This document shows, in pieces, positions 33,831-45,959 of a stretch of 64,000 nucleotides of DNA. Location: positions 38,940,875 through 39,004,874 of the forward strand of contig CM026561.1 in assembly GCA_015143295.1 (NCBI GenBank), written 5' to 3'. Made by a program: the position numbers and the translations under genes. The DNA comes from Tetracentron sinense. Lineage: Eukaryota; Streptophyta; Magnoliopsida; Trochodendrales; Trochodendraceae. Every line of letters begins with the position of its first letter. Position 1 is the stretch's first letter. Under the pieces are notes generated by a model. It made no database searches. It was given only the letters and a program-made list of their open reading frames with translations, and was not told the origin of the DNA.

Positions 33831-34757
33831 TTCTCTATTCTTATCTAATGGTGCTTCTCGCTCCATGTGTGTATTTATTTTCATTGTTAATCTTTTTGGC
33901 ATCCAAAAAATATATATCAAAATATGCTAATCAAAACCATAACAAATGGGTTCGTCTTTGGTAGAACCATTGGAAATGAAACTATAACTACAATAGAGTG
34001 ATTTGTGCTTCCAAAGGCTGCTATCCTGGCAGATAAAAAAAAACCCATTTAAAATGAAATTATTCAGGAATGTTAATACATCTAATCACCCCCTTAAATA
34101 AGTTGATGGGCGGGCTTAAGTACAATGTATGAATTACTTTGCACTCCAAAATTGTTCATGACATTTGAAGAGAGATTTTGGTGAAGAAATCACTTTTGAA
34201 GACGGAAATCAAAGTTCTGATTTGACTACAAATCTAGGTTTCACTCAATCTATTTCACTTTTGAACATTACAAAGCATGGATTACAAAAGACCTTGCAAC
34301 CAAACACACTCTTAAGGTTCAATTAGTATTTGATCCTCATAAAGTGGTGTTCAAAGTAATTCTTACTATTATTACGATAACCCTATGTTTTCAACGATTT
34401 ATCATTACATCCAAGTGATTAAATGTTGTGTCAATATCAAATTACAATCTAAGAAGTAGCATATGCACTCAAGTACTGAAATTTATCTAGCTTAAACAAG
34501 TACATTTAATAAAAAGCTAATTATATTCACAAACAACCCTACTCAAAATCCTACCTAATGACCAACAACACACTAGAAGAAAGAGAAACCTTTGAAACAC
34601 TCAACAATAGCTCATATTTCTATATCTTTGGTGCAACTAATTCATCACTAATTTCATATAGGGTACCCTATTGTTCAAAAGGTAAGGGCCCTTAGGTTTG
34701 GGGGGACACTCAAAGTGTCTTAATTAAATGTTTTGAAATGTATGCAGTACTTTAGGG
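33831..34757. other. Intergenic, downstream of the remorin gene
   Basis: AT-rich and without coding signal. 34640-34757 probably holds the 3' untranslated end of the remorin gene; no clear poly-A signal chosen. Confidence 0.4.
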
Positions 34758-36042
34758 CTAGAAAAAGGACTTTTTGGTGGGAGCTCTTCCAACAGCCCTC
34801 ATCAAGTTGGCTATTTCAAAAACCCTAGCCGCTTTTGTTCCCCTCTTAGCTTCAGCTGATGCTCTCCTCTCCTCTGCTTTTCTATGTGCTTTTGCCACTT
34901 CATTTTGCATTTTCTCCAGGGCTCTTGCTCTTTTCTCCTCTAACTTTCTCTGCACAAAAACGAAGTTCCGTTTTATAACATAGGCTGTTGCTTACCATTA
35001 TATTATGCTCCTTTCACCTCATATGATACACGTGTCCCACTAAATCATCAACCCAGACTGTTCACTTCACGGATATGGATTGAAGAATTGGAACCATAGG
35101 ATCTAGAGCTTGGATCTCTAGAACTGAATGAGAGAACAGTCAGAAAAAAAATTCAATAAATGGTAGGGTATGTGTAAAATGTATTATACAAGATATAGGG
35201 AGCATCATCCTCAACTGCCCAGAGATGTACTATAATGCATATAAGGATTTTGCTAGCCACACTTATTGCACTCTTTCCTTTTTAGGATAAGAAAATAAGG
35301 ATTTTGTAGTGGGCCCCACAAGGACGGACACAAAAACTTAGTCTTGTTACCCAAAAAGGAGAGTGCATTAAAAGGAAAGTGTATTCTCAACATTGAAATG
35401 GATCAGATTAACCTGGATGGGGTGTAAGTATAAGCTAAGTACCTCAATTTTCTTCATCCTTGATGAGGCAGTTTGGACCTGCTCACCCTCCCACCCATTG
35501 ATGATGGCGTCCTCTCTCTTGAACCGATTGTTAATCTTCGCGATCTTAGCATTCTGCCATGCCGATATCTTCGACTCGACTTCCTCTTTCTTCACCCTCG
35601 GGATCGATACATTATCCTCGACAAAGCTAGTTGTTGATGATGATCCACCTACCGTGGAGGCATGTCTCGGAGAAGCGACAGGGTCTAACGGACTGTTATC
35701 GGGGACGATAGCTAACGGGTTGGTTTCCTCCGGCATGTCGTCCTCCCTAATCCTAACTAGATTGTTTCCCATATCGTTGTCGTTGCCGCTGTTACCGATA
35801 GTAGAACCTGCGATCACTAGAGCATTGAATTCTCGACTCATGGTTGAAAAATGATCACTCAAAGCACCTTCGCTACCCGTAGATAAAGAAGATGATCTAT
35901 GGCTACTTGTCTCCCAGACTTCTCTCCGGGGAGCTCGATTAGTTGCAGGTGGATGAGGCGGGGTTAGAGCTTGGATGTCCCTCACTTGATCGTCATCGCC
36001 ATCTTCTTCTATGTTACTCGTACCCCTCTGATCATTCAACAT
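34758..36042 (-). CDS. REM4: Remorin, group 4 (REM4-like)
   Basis: Plant-specific membrane-nanodomain protein that associates with the cytosolic face of the plasma membrane and, in group 4, has been linked to hormone and pathogen signalling. Exon 1 is 36042-35443 (200 codons), exon 2 is 34949-34758 (63 codons plus stop), giving 263 residues. The intron 35442-34950 has GT and AG ends and no phase shift. Group 4 is shown by SREFNALVIAGS (69-80) and EETNPLAIVPD (105-115), as I recall from Arabidopsis REM4.1/4.2. The Remorin_C domain runs from about 147 to 263: VKKEEVESKISAWQNAKIAK, NNRFKRED, then a coiled coil and the RAVGRAPTKKSFF end. Arg195 stands where relatives usually have Trp (SWMKKIE). 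The start ATG is followed by an acidic, disordered N-terminus; a CT-rich leader precedes it. Looks intact. Confidence 0.92.
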
Positions 36043-36179
36043 GCTAGGATTTTAGTGACTGAAGGAGGAGAAGGAGAAGGAGAAGTAGAAGAAAGACTCT
36101 GTAATATCGGTTTGTTCTTGTGAAGAAATTAAGCAATATGGACCACAGATACGCGTCTCTATTTTAAGGGGTTTGCTTC
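36043..36179 (-). promoter_or_regulatory. Remorin 5' leader and core promoter
   Basis: In gene sense this holds AAAATAGAGACGCGT, a possible weak TATA region about 120 bases upstream of the ATG, then a leader of CTTCTC/CTCCTT repeats just before the start codon, common in plant 5' UTRs. Confidence 0.4.
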
Positions 36180-36434
36180 TACACGCGTGTTCCACTGTCA
36201 CGTGGAAAGTTATAAATTAATTTTATTTTCCTTAAAAGAAACTTTCTAAGACTCAGTTATAATGCAGAGCTGTATCCGGATAGGAGCCAAATCATCTCCG
36301 GTGATAATACACGCGTGTTCCACTGTCACGTGGAAAGTTATAAATTAATTTTATTTTCCTTCAAAGAACTTTCTAAGACTCAGTTATAATGCAGAGCTGT
36401 ATCCGGATGGGAGCCAAATCATCTCCGGTGATAA
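36180..36434 (-). promoter_or_regulatory. Duplicated 128-bp promoter unit with G-box
   Basis: Two tandem copies (36180-36307, 36308-36434) differ by a few bases. Each contains CCACGTGACAGTG (G-box/ABRE core CACGTG) and ACACGCGTGTA, close to the CE3/CGCG coupling word, and ends with the first ~20 bases of the MITE at 36415. They lie about 140-390 bases upstream of the remorin ATG, so the duplication doubles these sites. Regulation by ABA or light-type bZIP factors is an inference. Confidence 0.75.
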
Positions 36435-36779
36435 CCGGATTTGTCAAATCCGGTTAGCACCCCTAGAGGTTGCCACATGTCTCCTTTGACACCCCTTAAC
36501 CGTGGGTAAGGTTCACCCACCCATTTTTGGGTTTTTTTATTTGTAAATATTAATTCTTTTTTTAAAATTAAAAAACAGTTTTTAATATTAAAAAACACTA
36601 AAAACAGTTTTTTAATTTAAAAAAAAGAATTAATATTTAAAAAAAACCAAAAATGGGTGGGTGAACCCTAGGGGTGGATGAACCTTATCCATGGTTAAGG
36701 GGTGTCAAAAGAAACACGTGGCGACCTCTAGGGGTGATAACCGGTTTTGCCAAATCTGGTTATCATTGTAGAGGATTTG
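36415..36779. mobile_element. CAAATCC-ended palindromic MITE, copy near remorin
   Basis: A 365-bp near-perfect foldback. The left arm starts CAAATCATCTCCGGTGATAA and the right arm ends GATTATCA/GAGGATTTG-like, meeting at an AT-rich centre (~36600). The same family is at 52459-52836. A CACGTGG core is present in the right arm (near 36714). TSD not clear. Confidence 0.75.
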
Positions 36780-38940
36780 ACTCCATCCGGATTCCAGGAA
36801 TTGAGTTCTTGTGTAATGATTGAGACGGTTCATGCCTAACCCAACTTCGAGTTTCGGGCTTTACAAGTTACCTGGAGTTGATATACACATGTTATAGTTG
36901 GAACTATTCCGTACGCCTTGTAAGAGCTCGTGTGGAGCTAAAAGAACAGAAATGATTGAAGAAGTTGAAATGCCCCCTCCATCAATCCCCCCCCTTAATT
37001 AATACTAACAAAATTAAATGGAACCGTGTGTCATTCACTTAGGATAGAGAGAGAATAAGCATTAATTTTGAAAAGTAATGCTGATTAAACATCTTAATTA
37101 GGGTTTAGATTGTTAATCGAGGGTATGGGACCTCATTGGGTGAGGCATAAAGAAGATTCCTTTATTCAATTCAAAGTTTTTTTAAAAAAAAATGTAAAAA
37201 TCAATGCAAAGTTAAAAAAGTATAGATAGATAGATTCCAAAGAATTATATCAGAAGAAGGGGGTCGGCCGTAGTGAGCACTGACCCGCTTAACAAACCCA
37301 CAATCCAAATCGGCCCATTTGTAAATGGATAAAAAAGAACAAATCCAAATCCAACCTGATAAGAAAACCCTTTTTGGGTAAAGTAATAAGAAAACCCTAA
37401 ACCTAATCATTCTATAATAAAAAAAATAAGTTATTCATAAATTAAGTTACAATAAATTTTATAGAAATCATATAATAAATGTCAGGTATATATAATAAAT
37501 AAATAAATAAATAAGCTAGAGATTATGATCCGTCCAATCTTGGAGGTCCAACCCTGAACCTCACCTATCTATAACAATTGAGAAAAACCCAACCTGAACT
37601 CAATCCACGGATTCAAAAGTCAAAACCTCAGCTTTACCTGCAAGTCGAGTGGATAAACGGGTCGGGTCAGAAATAGACACGCCTTACCCATAAGGCCATA
37701 ACATAAATAAATCTTAATATAAACTATAAATGAGATTAAAAGGTGGTCTAAGATTTTTATTTTCTAGTGTCGGCAACCAGATATTGGAGGAATCCATTAA
37801 GTATTAGGTAGTGGAGTGGGTCCAATACACCAAATGACACGTTTTACAAGGATGATATGCGTCCTGTTGATGAGCGACAAGTGGCCGGATGAAGTGAGGT
37901 GGCGGGCCCGATGTCGATCCTATCCATGCAAGTGCTGACACAATACTAGTCGCTTTAAGCCAAGTGTAAGGCAGCTCTTGGTTTTGATCATAGGTTATTA
38001 AAATGTCCACGTCTAAGATGATAAGTAATGCAATTCAGCCTAATAATCTATTACTATCTTTAATTAGTGAAATGGAGGAAAGATGAAGGATGCTTAGTAT
38101 ATCATTTTCTAGTTCTTCATCACCCACTCAAGAGAATACATCTGGGCTAAACTAATTTGGATCTATCTTATGATGTAATGTGAGTGTAGATTGCAACAAG
38201 TCTCCACTGTTTACCGCGAAAGTTAGGTACACGCGTTTGCATTTTGGTTGGACAAGACCCCTTTGGGGTCCTGTGACAAGGACACATTAGACTCACTGGA
38301 CATGGACTGGCCTGGGCTGAGAGTCGGTCCACCCAGCCCGAGTGAAAGGCCTGGCGTCGGCCCTTGCTCAAACTTGGGCCAAAATCAAATTCGGTATTGT
38401 ATTTGGGCTATTATTGTCCCAGCCCGAGCGATAGCGCGGCCCGACCCTAGCTCATATATAAATTTAGTTCATATTTGGGCCTACTTTGGGCTCAATTCAA
38501 ATTCAAAAAGTTTCTTATGTGCATACTCCAGGTTAAATGGCTTGGACTGAGTTTGGACCAAGTGTAGATAGACAGGGTTCGACCCAAATTAGCCTTGGCG
38601 GGCCTTATGTGCATACTCCGATTGGGTTTGGTTGTACAATTAGAATCATGCGAAATTGAGTTTGCATCTGAACCCATCAGCCTTTCGATCCAACAAGAGG
38701 AAGTCTGGGGGGAAAGCTCTAAGGATGTTTGAGTCAAGCAATCATATACAATTGTTTCGATAAACTGTCCGCTAAACTCAAAATGCAAAAGAGAAAGAAC
38801 AGGGAGTTAACGCCTTTATAACTTGTTGCTTTGTGAAGCTTATGTCTCATTCTACGACCCCACATGATTACACTTGGTCAAAGGCCCACAAAATAATAGT
38901 TGTGATGGGAATCGAGGCAATGCCTCCGAAATGAAATATA
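36780..38940. other. Intergenic AT-rich region
   Basis: No gene recognised. 37500-37690 and 38290-38480 are rich in GGGTCGGG/GCCCGA-type words, seen in many dispersed plant repeats; the family is unknown. An AAAT repeat lies near 37497-37515. Confidence 0.5.
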
Positions 38941-38948
38941 GTTTATAC

Positions 38949-38970
38949 CTATATATATATATATATATAT
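38949..38970. repeat. (AT)n microsatellite
   Basis: About eleven AT units. Similar tracts lie at 40014-40040 and 41068-41089. Confidence 0.9.
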
Positions 38971-39299
38971 TAGTGGGCTGCACGTGTGATGTACGGGAGA
39001 GAGGGAGCGGGAGAGAGTGTGGGTTTTCATTATGACAATTCAATTAACATTTGTAAGTGGCTCATTCTCTTTATAATAGTAAAGAAGATAGAAGATATGT
39101 TCAAGGATAAATTTTCATTTTGACAAAATTCAATCAACGTTTTTAATCGGCTATTTCTATATATAATAGTAAAGGTAGAAGATAAGAATAAGAGTAATTT
39201 TGTCATTATGACAAAATGTTTCTAATTGTTCCATTCTCTTTATAATAGTGAGCCACAAGTGCGATGTATATGAGATCAAATACAAAACACTACATCAAA

Positions 39300-40260
39300 A
39301 TAATATCCCAGTACATGTGGGCGTTCACGGGCACGTGAACGTGCAATGTGCGTGCATAGATAGTATAGAATTTTGAGAGAAAAAATAATAATGAACATTT
39401 GGGGTATAGAAACTTGAAGGACATTTTAGATAAAAAAAATTGTGAAGGAATCATTGGGTATAGAAACTTAATTTAGGGACATTTTGAGAATGAAAAAGCT
39501 TTAATGCCTTTTTGGGTATAGAAAATATTTGAGGGCAATTTGGGTATAGAAACCTAAGGGGCATTTTAGAAATAAAAAAGTTGACCACGCACTAATTGTG
39601 ATTAAGATTCACTAACGCCTAGGTTTCATCCATCCAACCTTGGTTTTTAGGGAAAAAAAATACAAAAATATTATCCATAATTTAGTTAACTTAACCATGA
39701 TTAAAAAGGGAATAAGGGACACATGGACACTACGATGAGTTAGGAAGGGGGCCTCACAGACACAAGGACACTTAGCAAAGCACAGTTTTGGGATTAACCT
39801 AAAATTCAATCAACATTTTTAACCCCGAAGGATAATTTTGAAATTAAGCTAAAATTCAATCTTGTAAGTGTCATTCTCTTTCTATATTTTGTAAATGATA
39901 TTTTTGAAATTAAAATAAAATTCAATCAATGTTTTAAACCCCGACTATTCTCTTTATATATTAGTAAAAATTCAATCAACCTTTTAAAGTAACATTGCCC
40001 TTATATATTTACTCATATATATATATATATATATATATATGAGTAAATGATAGTTTTGGAATTAGCTAAAATTTAATTAACGTTTTGAACCCATACGAGT
40101 AAAGGTCAATTTTAAAAATTAAATAAATTCCATTCAATGTTTTCAACTCGTATGAGTGAAGGGCAGTTTTGAAATTAAGTAAAATTAATCAATATTTGGA
40201 ACCCATATGAGTAAAGGGAAAATTTGGAATTAACTATAGTTTATTCAACATTTTTAACCA
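39300..40260. repeat. Two degenerate short-repeat fields
   Basis: 39390-39580 repeats GGGTATAGAAA followed by ACATTTTAGA-like words at roughly 60-75 base spacing. 39780-40250 repeats AATTAAGCTAAAATTCAATCAA with ATGAGTAAAGG. An (AT)n tract at 40014-40040 lies inside the second field. No coding signal. Confidence 0.6.
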
Positions 40261-40614
40261 GTTCAAGATGTAGCATAAGCAAAAAAAAATTCAAGATAGA
40301 ACACGTAGTAAAAGAGGGTCAAAACCCTAAAGGTTGTCCCCTTGCCTACGACTAATGCATGAACTAATCTATTTCAGAAGAAATTGAAATTTATAGATCT
40401 TAAGGAGTCCATCTGAATTGGATTTACAAATTTAATACTTAATCCCATTGAATTTTTGAAGTTGATGTGTGTGTATATGCTAGCAAGATCAATTGTCTCC
40501 TACTGCTTCACATGGCCGGTTCTGTTAATGTCTACCACAGGGAAAAATTAGGTGGATTTCACCTTAACTTTATAGGTCTTAAGGAGTTCCTCCATAATCG
40601 TCTCTTTCCTTGCC

Positions 40615-40724
40615 GGAATCCGTATGTATGTGAAGAAGATAAGAAACCGCTAGAAAGGGAGGGGAGGAAGAGAGAGAGAGAGACAGTGACGGTTTCTTAT
40701 CTTCTTTGCATACATACGGATTCC
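40615..40724. repeat. Inverted repeat (35-bp arms)
   Basis: GGAATCCGTATGTATG on the left returns inverted as CATACATACGGATTCC on the right, with arms of about 35 bases around a GA-rich loop. A GA microsatellite lies at 40870-40889. Confidence 0.8.
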
Positions 40725-41251
40725 AGAGAGATAGACGAGTCATCAAGGAGAAAACCTTCACTACTTGAATCATCACAGAGAAAACCTCCTTACAGCTCTT
40801 CAAACTCAAATATGCTCCCATTCGTCGAATGAGATTTTTTTTGGAGGATGAAGACGGTGAGGTTTGTTTTAGAGAGAGAGAGAGAGAGACAAATGAAGAA
40901 ATCTCTCTCAAATAGGAAGGAGACGGTTTAAGAAAAAAAAAACAAAATTTCTGAACTTCCCTCTCTTACATAAGTAGTAGTGTGATGATAACCATTGGAT
41001 CAAAGGATCCAATGGATTCGTGCATTGGTGAATATATATGTTCTATCTTATATGTCTCCCGATCCCTTCATATATATATATATATATATGCATAGTCGGA
41101 AGCTCAAAATGGCGGTCAGAAGCTCAGTCATTTAGAAGCTCTGGTGGTTGGAACTTATCGCACAATATATTGATCAACAATGAAAGGTAACCGAAACTCA
41201 AATGTCATTTTGGTTGTTTAGAAGGGTGGAGACACTAGGGAGGAGCCAAGG

Positions 41252-44020
41252 TGTAACGACCCCAAATCCCACCTTGACCAAAATGGGACCTTGGGCCATC
41301 ACATTTCTTAAACCTGCTTAAATCCCATAACATACAAGGCATACAAAACACGAGTCTCTAAAAATAATACTAATAAAAATTATATATATAACCAAACCAT
41401 CCTGTACAAGTCTATGGTCAATATAAACATAACACACCATAAACATAATAGTCTGATACCCAACTATAAAATGACCACCTAAGCAACATCATCTAAAGTC
41501 TATTACAATTCCTTTAATCTGAAATAACTATCTAGTAATAAGGGAAATGATTTAACTCTCTTACTCCATTGGAAAAAGGATGACTTTCTTCCTCTACCCG
41601 TAAGCCTTCTCTACCCAAGGCTCGGTGACTGACTCTGGCTCCACACCTGCCAAGACAACAGTATGGCTGAGTACAAAAGCACTCGGTGTATATAAAATCC
41701 AACTAACATCATAGTATCCCCATACTTAGTTAGTACCATAATCAATAGCATAATAATATAATCAGAATGCGGACGACATGTGTGCATATGCATCATCTCA
41801 TCACCTTGACTCATGTACTTGTAAGAAACTTAGACTTAGGAGACGACATGCTTATGAGATTCTTGTGCTTATAAGATGCTTATTCTGATCCCTCACCGGG
41901 CTTATGCAATTCTACAAAGCATATGCAATGCTTATGCTTATGATCCATGCATGTGACTTGTGAGACTCTTAACTTAACACACATGTGAACTATTGCCTAG
42001 GGCATTGACCCTAGAAGGGGGGGGGGTGATTAGGGTCTATGACAAATTAAAAATTCTACTCCAAAAGCGGAATTTCAACTTAATTAAGTTAAAGAGAATT
42101 GAAACTAGGTAACTCTAAACATACATTCAAACAAGAATCAAAAAGATAGATTTAGAGAAATTGCAAACACAAGTTGACACACGATGTTTGTTCTCGAGGT
42201 TCGGCAACCCGCCTATTCCCCGCCTCAAGCTCTCTGGCTTGAAAGATTCACCATGATTTATTCTAAATTGTCAATCTCTCTTCCGGGTCGAGATTAAAAC
42301 TTTGCTAGGTAACAATCCTCCCTAGACTTGTCTACTTAATTTTTGGGTTGGGACTTAACCTTTTACAAAGCTCTCCGGCTTCACCGATAAGACTCCCACG
42401 GACGTATTGATTTCAATACACTCATTTGAGAAAGAGTTTTACAATCTGAAAATGCTCCTTAGATGAGTTGATAGATGAATTTTAACACTCTATGAAATCT
42501 CCCAAAGATTGAAGCTGAATAGCTCAAGAACTTGGGTTTGGGATTTTTTAGGTTTAATTCAATAGATTTAGCAATCTAAGCTTTTAGTGAATGAATTGAC
42601 TGATTAGAAGTATTAAAAGTCCTTAATTTCAATCATAAATCATTCCTATTTATAGCTCTTTCAATAATATGGTCGTTGGAGGCTTGATAGGAACTCAAAG
42701 AGCTGCTAAAAACTAGCCGTTGTGAGCAATTCTGCTGATTCCCGTAGGCAACCGTCGACAGATGAGATTCCCATCCTGGAACAGTCGACGGTTCATAAGA
42801 TAAAAAGTTTTTAAACTTTCTGTAACCTCAACCGTTAACGGTTGGCCAATCCCCTAGCCCATCTGTCGACGGTTCAAGTTTAAATTCTCATGAATCTCTG
42901 ATTTTAAAGACCAATAAGATGTGAATGATTTTCTAGGTCTTTTGGTTTCTCTCGGTCATGATTTTAACCATATTTTAAGATGTTCTAGGGCCTTAGAATA
43001 TTTTCCAATAAATTTTAGGATTCCTAAGGTCAATTTAGGTACTTGAGCATTTCAACTTTCCATAATTTTGAGGATTTCTTACATAAATCCTAAGTACTCT
43101 CAAAGACTAAATAATAAATAAGAAAAACCTTCTAGAGAGTCTTCAATCTTGATCTTGAGTAGATTTCTTCTTTAACTTCAAGATCCAACTTGGACTTTGG
43201 GCACGATCTTCAATAAGCTCAACTTGATCTAATTGCTTTCTTTATGACTTGATGGGTAATCTTTTTTACTTGGTTGCATTTCCATCTTTTTGCCTTAGAT
43301 GATGTGTTAATGCTCTTCATAAGTTGAATTACACTTAAACTCAATAGAACATTAGTAACACAAATGTCATTCTATTATTGTATTATCATTAAAATCAAAG
43401 ATGTTACCTTAGGTTAAAAACTTAAAGGCTAACATGAACTTATGCATAAGTGTCGTAATTAACATTCGAATCGGTCATCCCTTAGATTCTAATCCTCTGT
43501 CAAGAAACTCCGTCAGATTACATCTCCCTAATTAGAGAATTTTCAACATGGAAGTCTTTCCTCTAAGCTCTGACCTTCCCGAATATCGATTACTATATAA
43601 CATAATTAGAGCATAATTTAACATAACAATCATGTATATCACTTTATCATAATTAATATTATTTTTCTTAGTAATTCCACAAGTATCAATCTCTAACATA
43701 CTCCTCCTCCATCATTTAAGCCCAACCTCCATTTGCACACAATCCACAAACCACATACACCCATGAATCCATCCACATATATTCAAGCTTTCTTCTTCTA
43801 CCTTGGAAAAATTCTTCCTTCACAAACAAGTCATAAACCCTAGGTTTTTCATCTACTTTTCCAAATTAGGGTTTGAGAGACTTAGGAATCTCAAACCCCT
43901 AAAATAGAAGGCTTATTTATAGTCTAGGTGATGAAAATTCCAAAATGCCCTTAAAATCTCGCAAAAATGGGTTTTAAACTCAAGTTCTGCGATGAGCGAT
44001 CGACTGGCCATGTGGGGGAT
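41252..44020 (-). mobile_element. Gypsy-type LTR-like sequence, minus, split by a solo LTR
   Basis: Starts TGTAACGACCCC on the plus strand and shows, in minus sense, the CTGAGTACTTTTG/AGCC-type stretch near 41650-41690 typical of gypsy LTR leaders. It is interrupted by 41991-43434 and resumes to about 44015. Right boundary and TSD are uncertain, so the size is approximate. Confidence 0.45.
41991..43434 (-). mobile_element. Copia-like solo LTR, TSD TGAAC
   Basis: 1444 bp, same family as 7185-27495 but on the minus strand. It starts TGTTAGCC at 43434 and ends at 41991. Perfect TSD TGAAC at 41986-41990 and 43435-43439. TATA box CTATAAATAG at 42646-42655 (minus). Four palindromes centred on GTCGAC or GTTAAC lie at about 42748-42890, upstream of the TATA box. 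Confidence 0.85.
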
Positions 44021-44703
44021 TGTAGAGCCCCGGATTTCACTGACACTGTTCAAGTGAATAGTGCTGGTAAAGGCCTAAAGGCCTTCCTCCTTGTATTTTG
44101 ATATATGATGAATGAAAATGAGGTTTTTGTATCAAAAAAAATTGTTAATTAAATTAAGCAATTATGTTTGTGAAGTGTCCTAAGAAAGTTAAGCAAAGAG
44201 TGGAAACACTCTTAAGTGTTTGAAATGTGGAAAAATGACCAAAATAAGCCAAATTAGCAAAACCAGTCGACTGGTTTAGGCTCTAAGATTTTTAAAGTTT
44301 TTGTTTCAAAAACAATTGACTGATTCTTGGATAGCCCCAAAACCAGTCGATTGATTTTGCCCGAAAATGCCCAGAAACAGTAAACCAACCTTCTGGGATA
44401 TTTGTAAATGACATTTTAGGGTTTTGAAAGCCCTTTGCCTATAAATAGAAGGAGATTTCGTGGGTAAGGGTGTACCAAACAACTAACAAGATTGAGGCGG
44501 GATTGCCAAACCTCGTGAACAAGATCGTTGTGTCTGTCTTCTCTAACTCTTGTATTTAATTTTCTGATTTGCATTATTCAATTTTGTTAGTTGTTAATTC
44601 GTTGATAAATTAAATTATGCACAAAGAATTCAAAGTAGAACTTTAAATTTGCCATAGACCTTATTCACCCCCCCCCCCCTCTACAGTCCAATATCTGGGC
44701 AAC
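44021..44703 (+). mobile_element. Related, shorter copia-like LTR
   Basis: Ends with the family signature (GGCGGGATTGCCAAACCTCG, a C run, then GGGCAACA). It has a TATA box TATAAATA at 44440-44447 and palindromes such as AACCAGTCGACTGGTT at about 44262. The start TGTAGAGCCCC differs from other copies and no TSD is visible, so the left boundary is uncertain. Confidence 0.55.
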
Positions 44704-44742
44704 AGTCAATACTATATTGAAATTAGATACGCGGTACTATTA

Positions 44743-44933
44743 AAGATTAGATCATAGCCAATTGCGATTGGACTCAGGTGAGTTCAATTGCATATGTGGC
44801 GCTTGCTTATTGGAAGAAGAAAAAAACGGGAAAATGAATATTCAATTTTTTTTCCTCTTCTAATATGGAAGAGCCACATATGCAAATTGAACTCTCCTGG
44901 GTTCAATTGCAATTGGTTGTGATCTGATCTCCC
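44743..44933. mobile_element. hAT-type MITE, copy 1
   Basis: About 190 bp with long inverted arms (AATTGCGATTGGACTC and matching right arm) and flanks TACTATTA / CACTATTA, an 8-bp TSD with one mismatch. Same family as the next MITE. Confidence 0.72.
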
Positions 44934-45122
44934 ACTATTATGCCTTATCTCAATAATTATTTCAAAATGCCTTATGTTATTAGTATGTCAAAATTAGCAT
45001 TATGTCTTATGTTAAGCATTTGAATAAAATCTATACTATGAATATAAATATATGAATTATGTTAGTATTATGTCAAAATTAGGTATATTAAAAAAACATA
45101 TATCTAAAACACATAACAAAAT

Positions 45123-45313
45123 AGAGATAGGATCACAACTAATTGCAATTGAATTCTCATGAATTCAATTGCATATGTGGCACATATGCAATTGAATGAC
45201 GAAAAAAAGGGAAAATTCAAATTTTTAAAAATTTATTCTCTTCCAATCAACATGACCCACATATGTAATTGAATTTTCTTGAATTCAATTACAATTGATT
45301 GTGATCCTGTCTC
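45123..45313. mobile_element. hAT-type MITE, copy 2
   Basis: 191 bp, flanked by AACAAAAT at 45115-45122 and 45314-45321. Ends AGAGATAGGATCACAA and its inverse. Arms contain AATTGCAATTGAATTC and the inner CATATGTGG/CCACATATG. An 8-bp TSD fits the hAT superfamily. Non-coding. Confidence 0.8.
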
Positions 45314-45491
45314 AACAAAATTTAGATGAAGGAATTAAATTTTCTTTTACTCGAGGGGTTAAATGATGTACCGATGGTATTTTGGAGACAAAGTGAGAAT
45401 TAGGGAGAGAGACATTTTAGTGGTTGTGGGGGCTTTTTGATCCAAGAAAAGGTTATAGGTAGGAGGTTAGGTAGGGGCTAGGTAGGGTTTA

Positions 45492-45873
45492 GTCAAAGAG
45501 GGTGTGGCTATACTCATTTTCAAGACAACTTTTTCTTTTACTTGGGAAAAGAAAATAAATAGGGTAGATTAGGTTGGGGTGAGCTAAAGAGGGTGTGTAG
45601 ACATTAAGAAAACCCATAATTTCCTTCTTTTTTGAAACAGAAAAGTTTAGGACTTGACACTCCTACAAAAGAGGTAGGGGTTAGTCAAAGAGGGTGTGGC
45701 TATACTCATTTTCAAGATAGCATTTTCTTTTACTTAGGAAAAGAAAATAAATAGGGTAGATTAGGTTGGGGTGAGCTAAAGAGGGTGTGTAGACATTAAG
45801 ATTACCCATAATTCTTTTCTTGTATGAAACAGAAAAGTTTAGGACTTGACACTCCTACAAAAGAAATTTGGCT
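45492..45873. repeat. 191-bp tandem duplication
   Basis: A block starting AGTCAAAGAGGGTGTGGC repeats after 191 bases (45683) and ends with GACACTCCTACAAAAG in both copies. Differences are few. Confidence 0.88.
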
Positions 45874-45959
45874 ATTTGGGATTTAAAGAAAATTTAAAGG
45901 TCTTTTATATGAAAGGAAAAAGTGGACTCTGATTTGTGGCTTTTAGATGTGGGTATGTG

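Noticed and set aside
35593-35854. Plus-strand frame of 153 residues antisense to remorin exon 1
   Set aside because: Shadow of the real minus-strand coding sequence.
37804-38788. Frames of 60-100 residues in GGGTCGGG/GCCCGA-rich DNA
   Set aside because: No domain similarity; the words resemble dispersed non-coding repeats.
40467-40911. Overlapping 110-121 residue frames on both strands
   Set aside because: They arise from the GA-rich foldback at 40615-40724 and its microsatellite, not from a gene.
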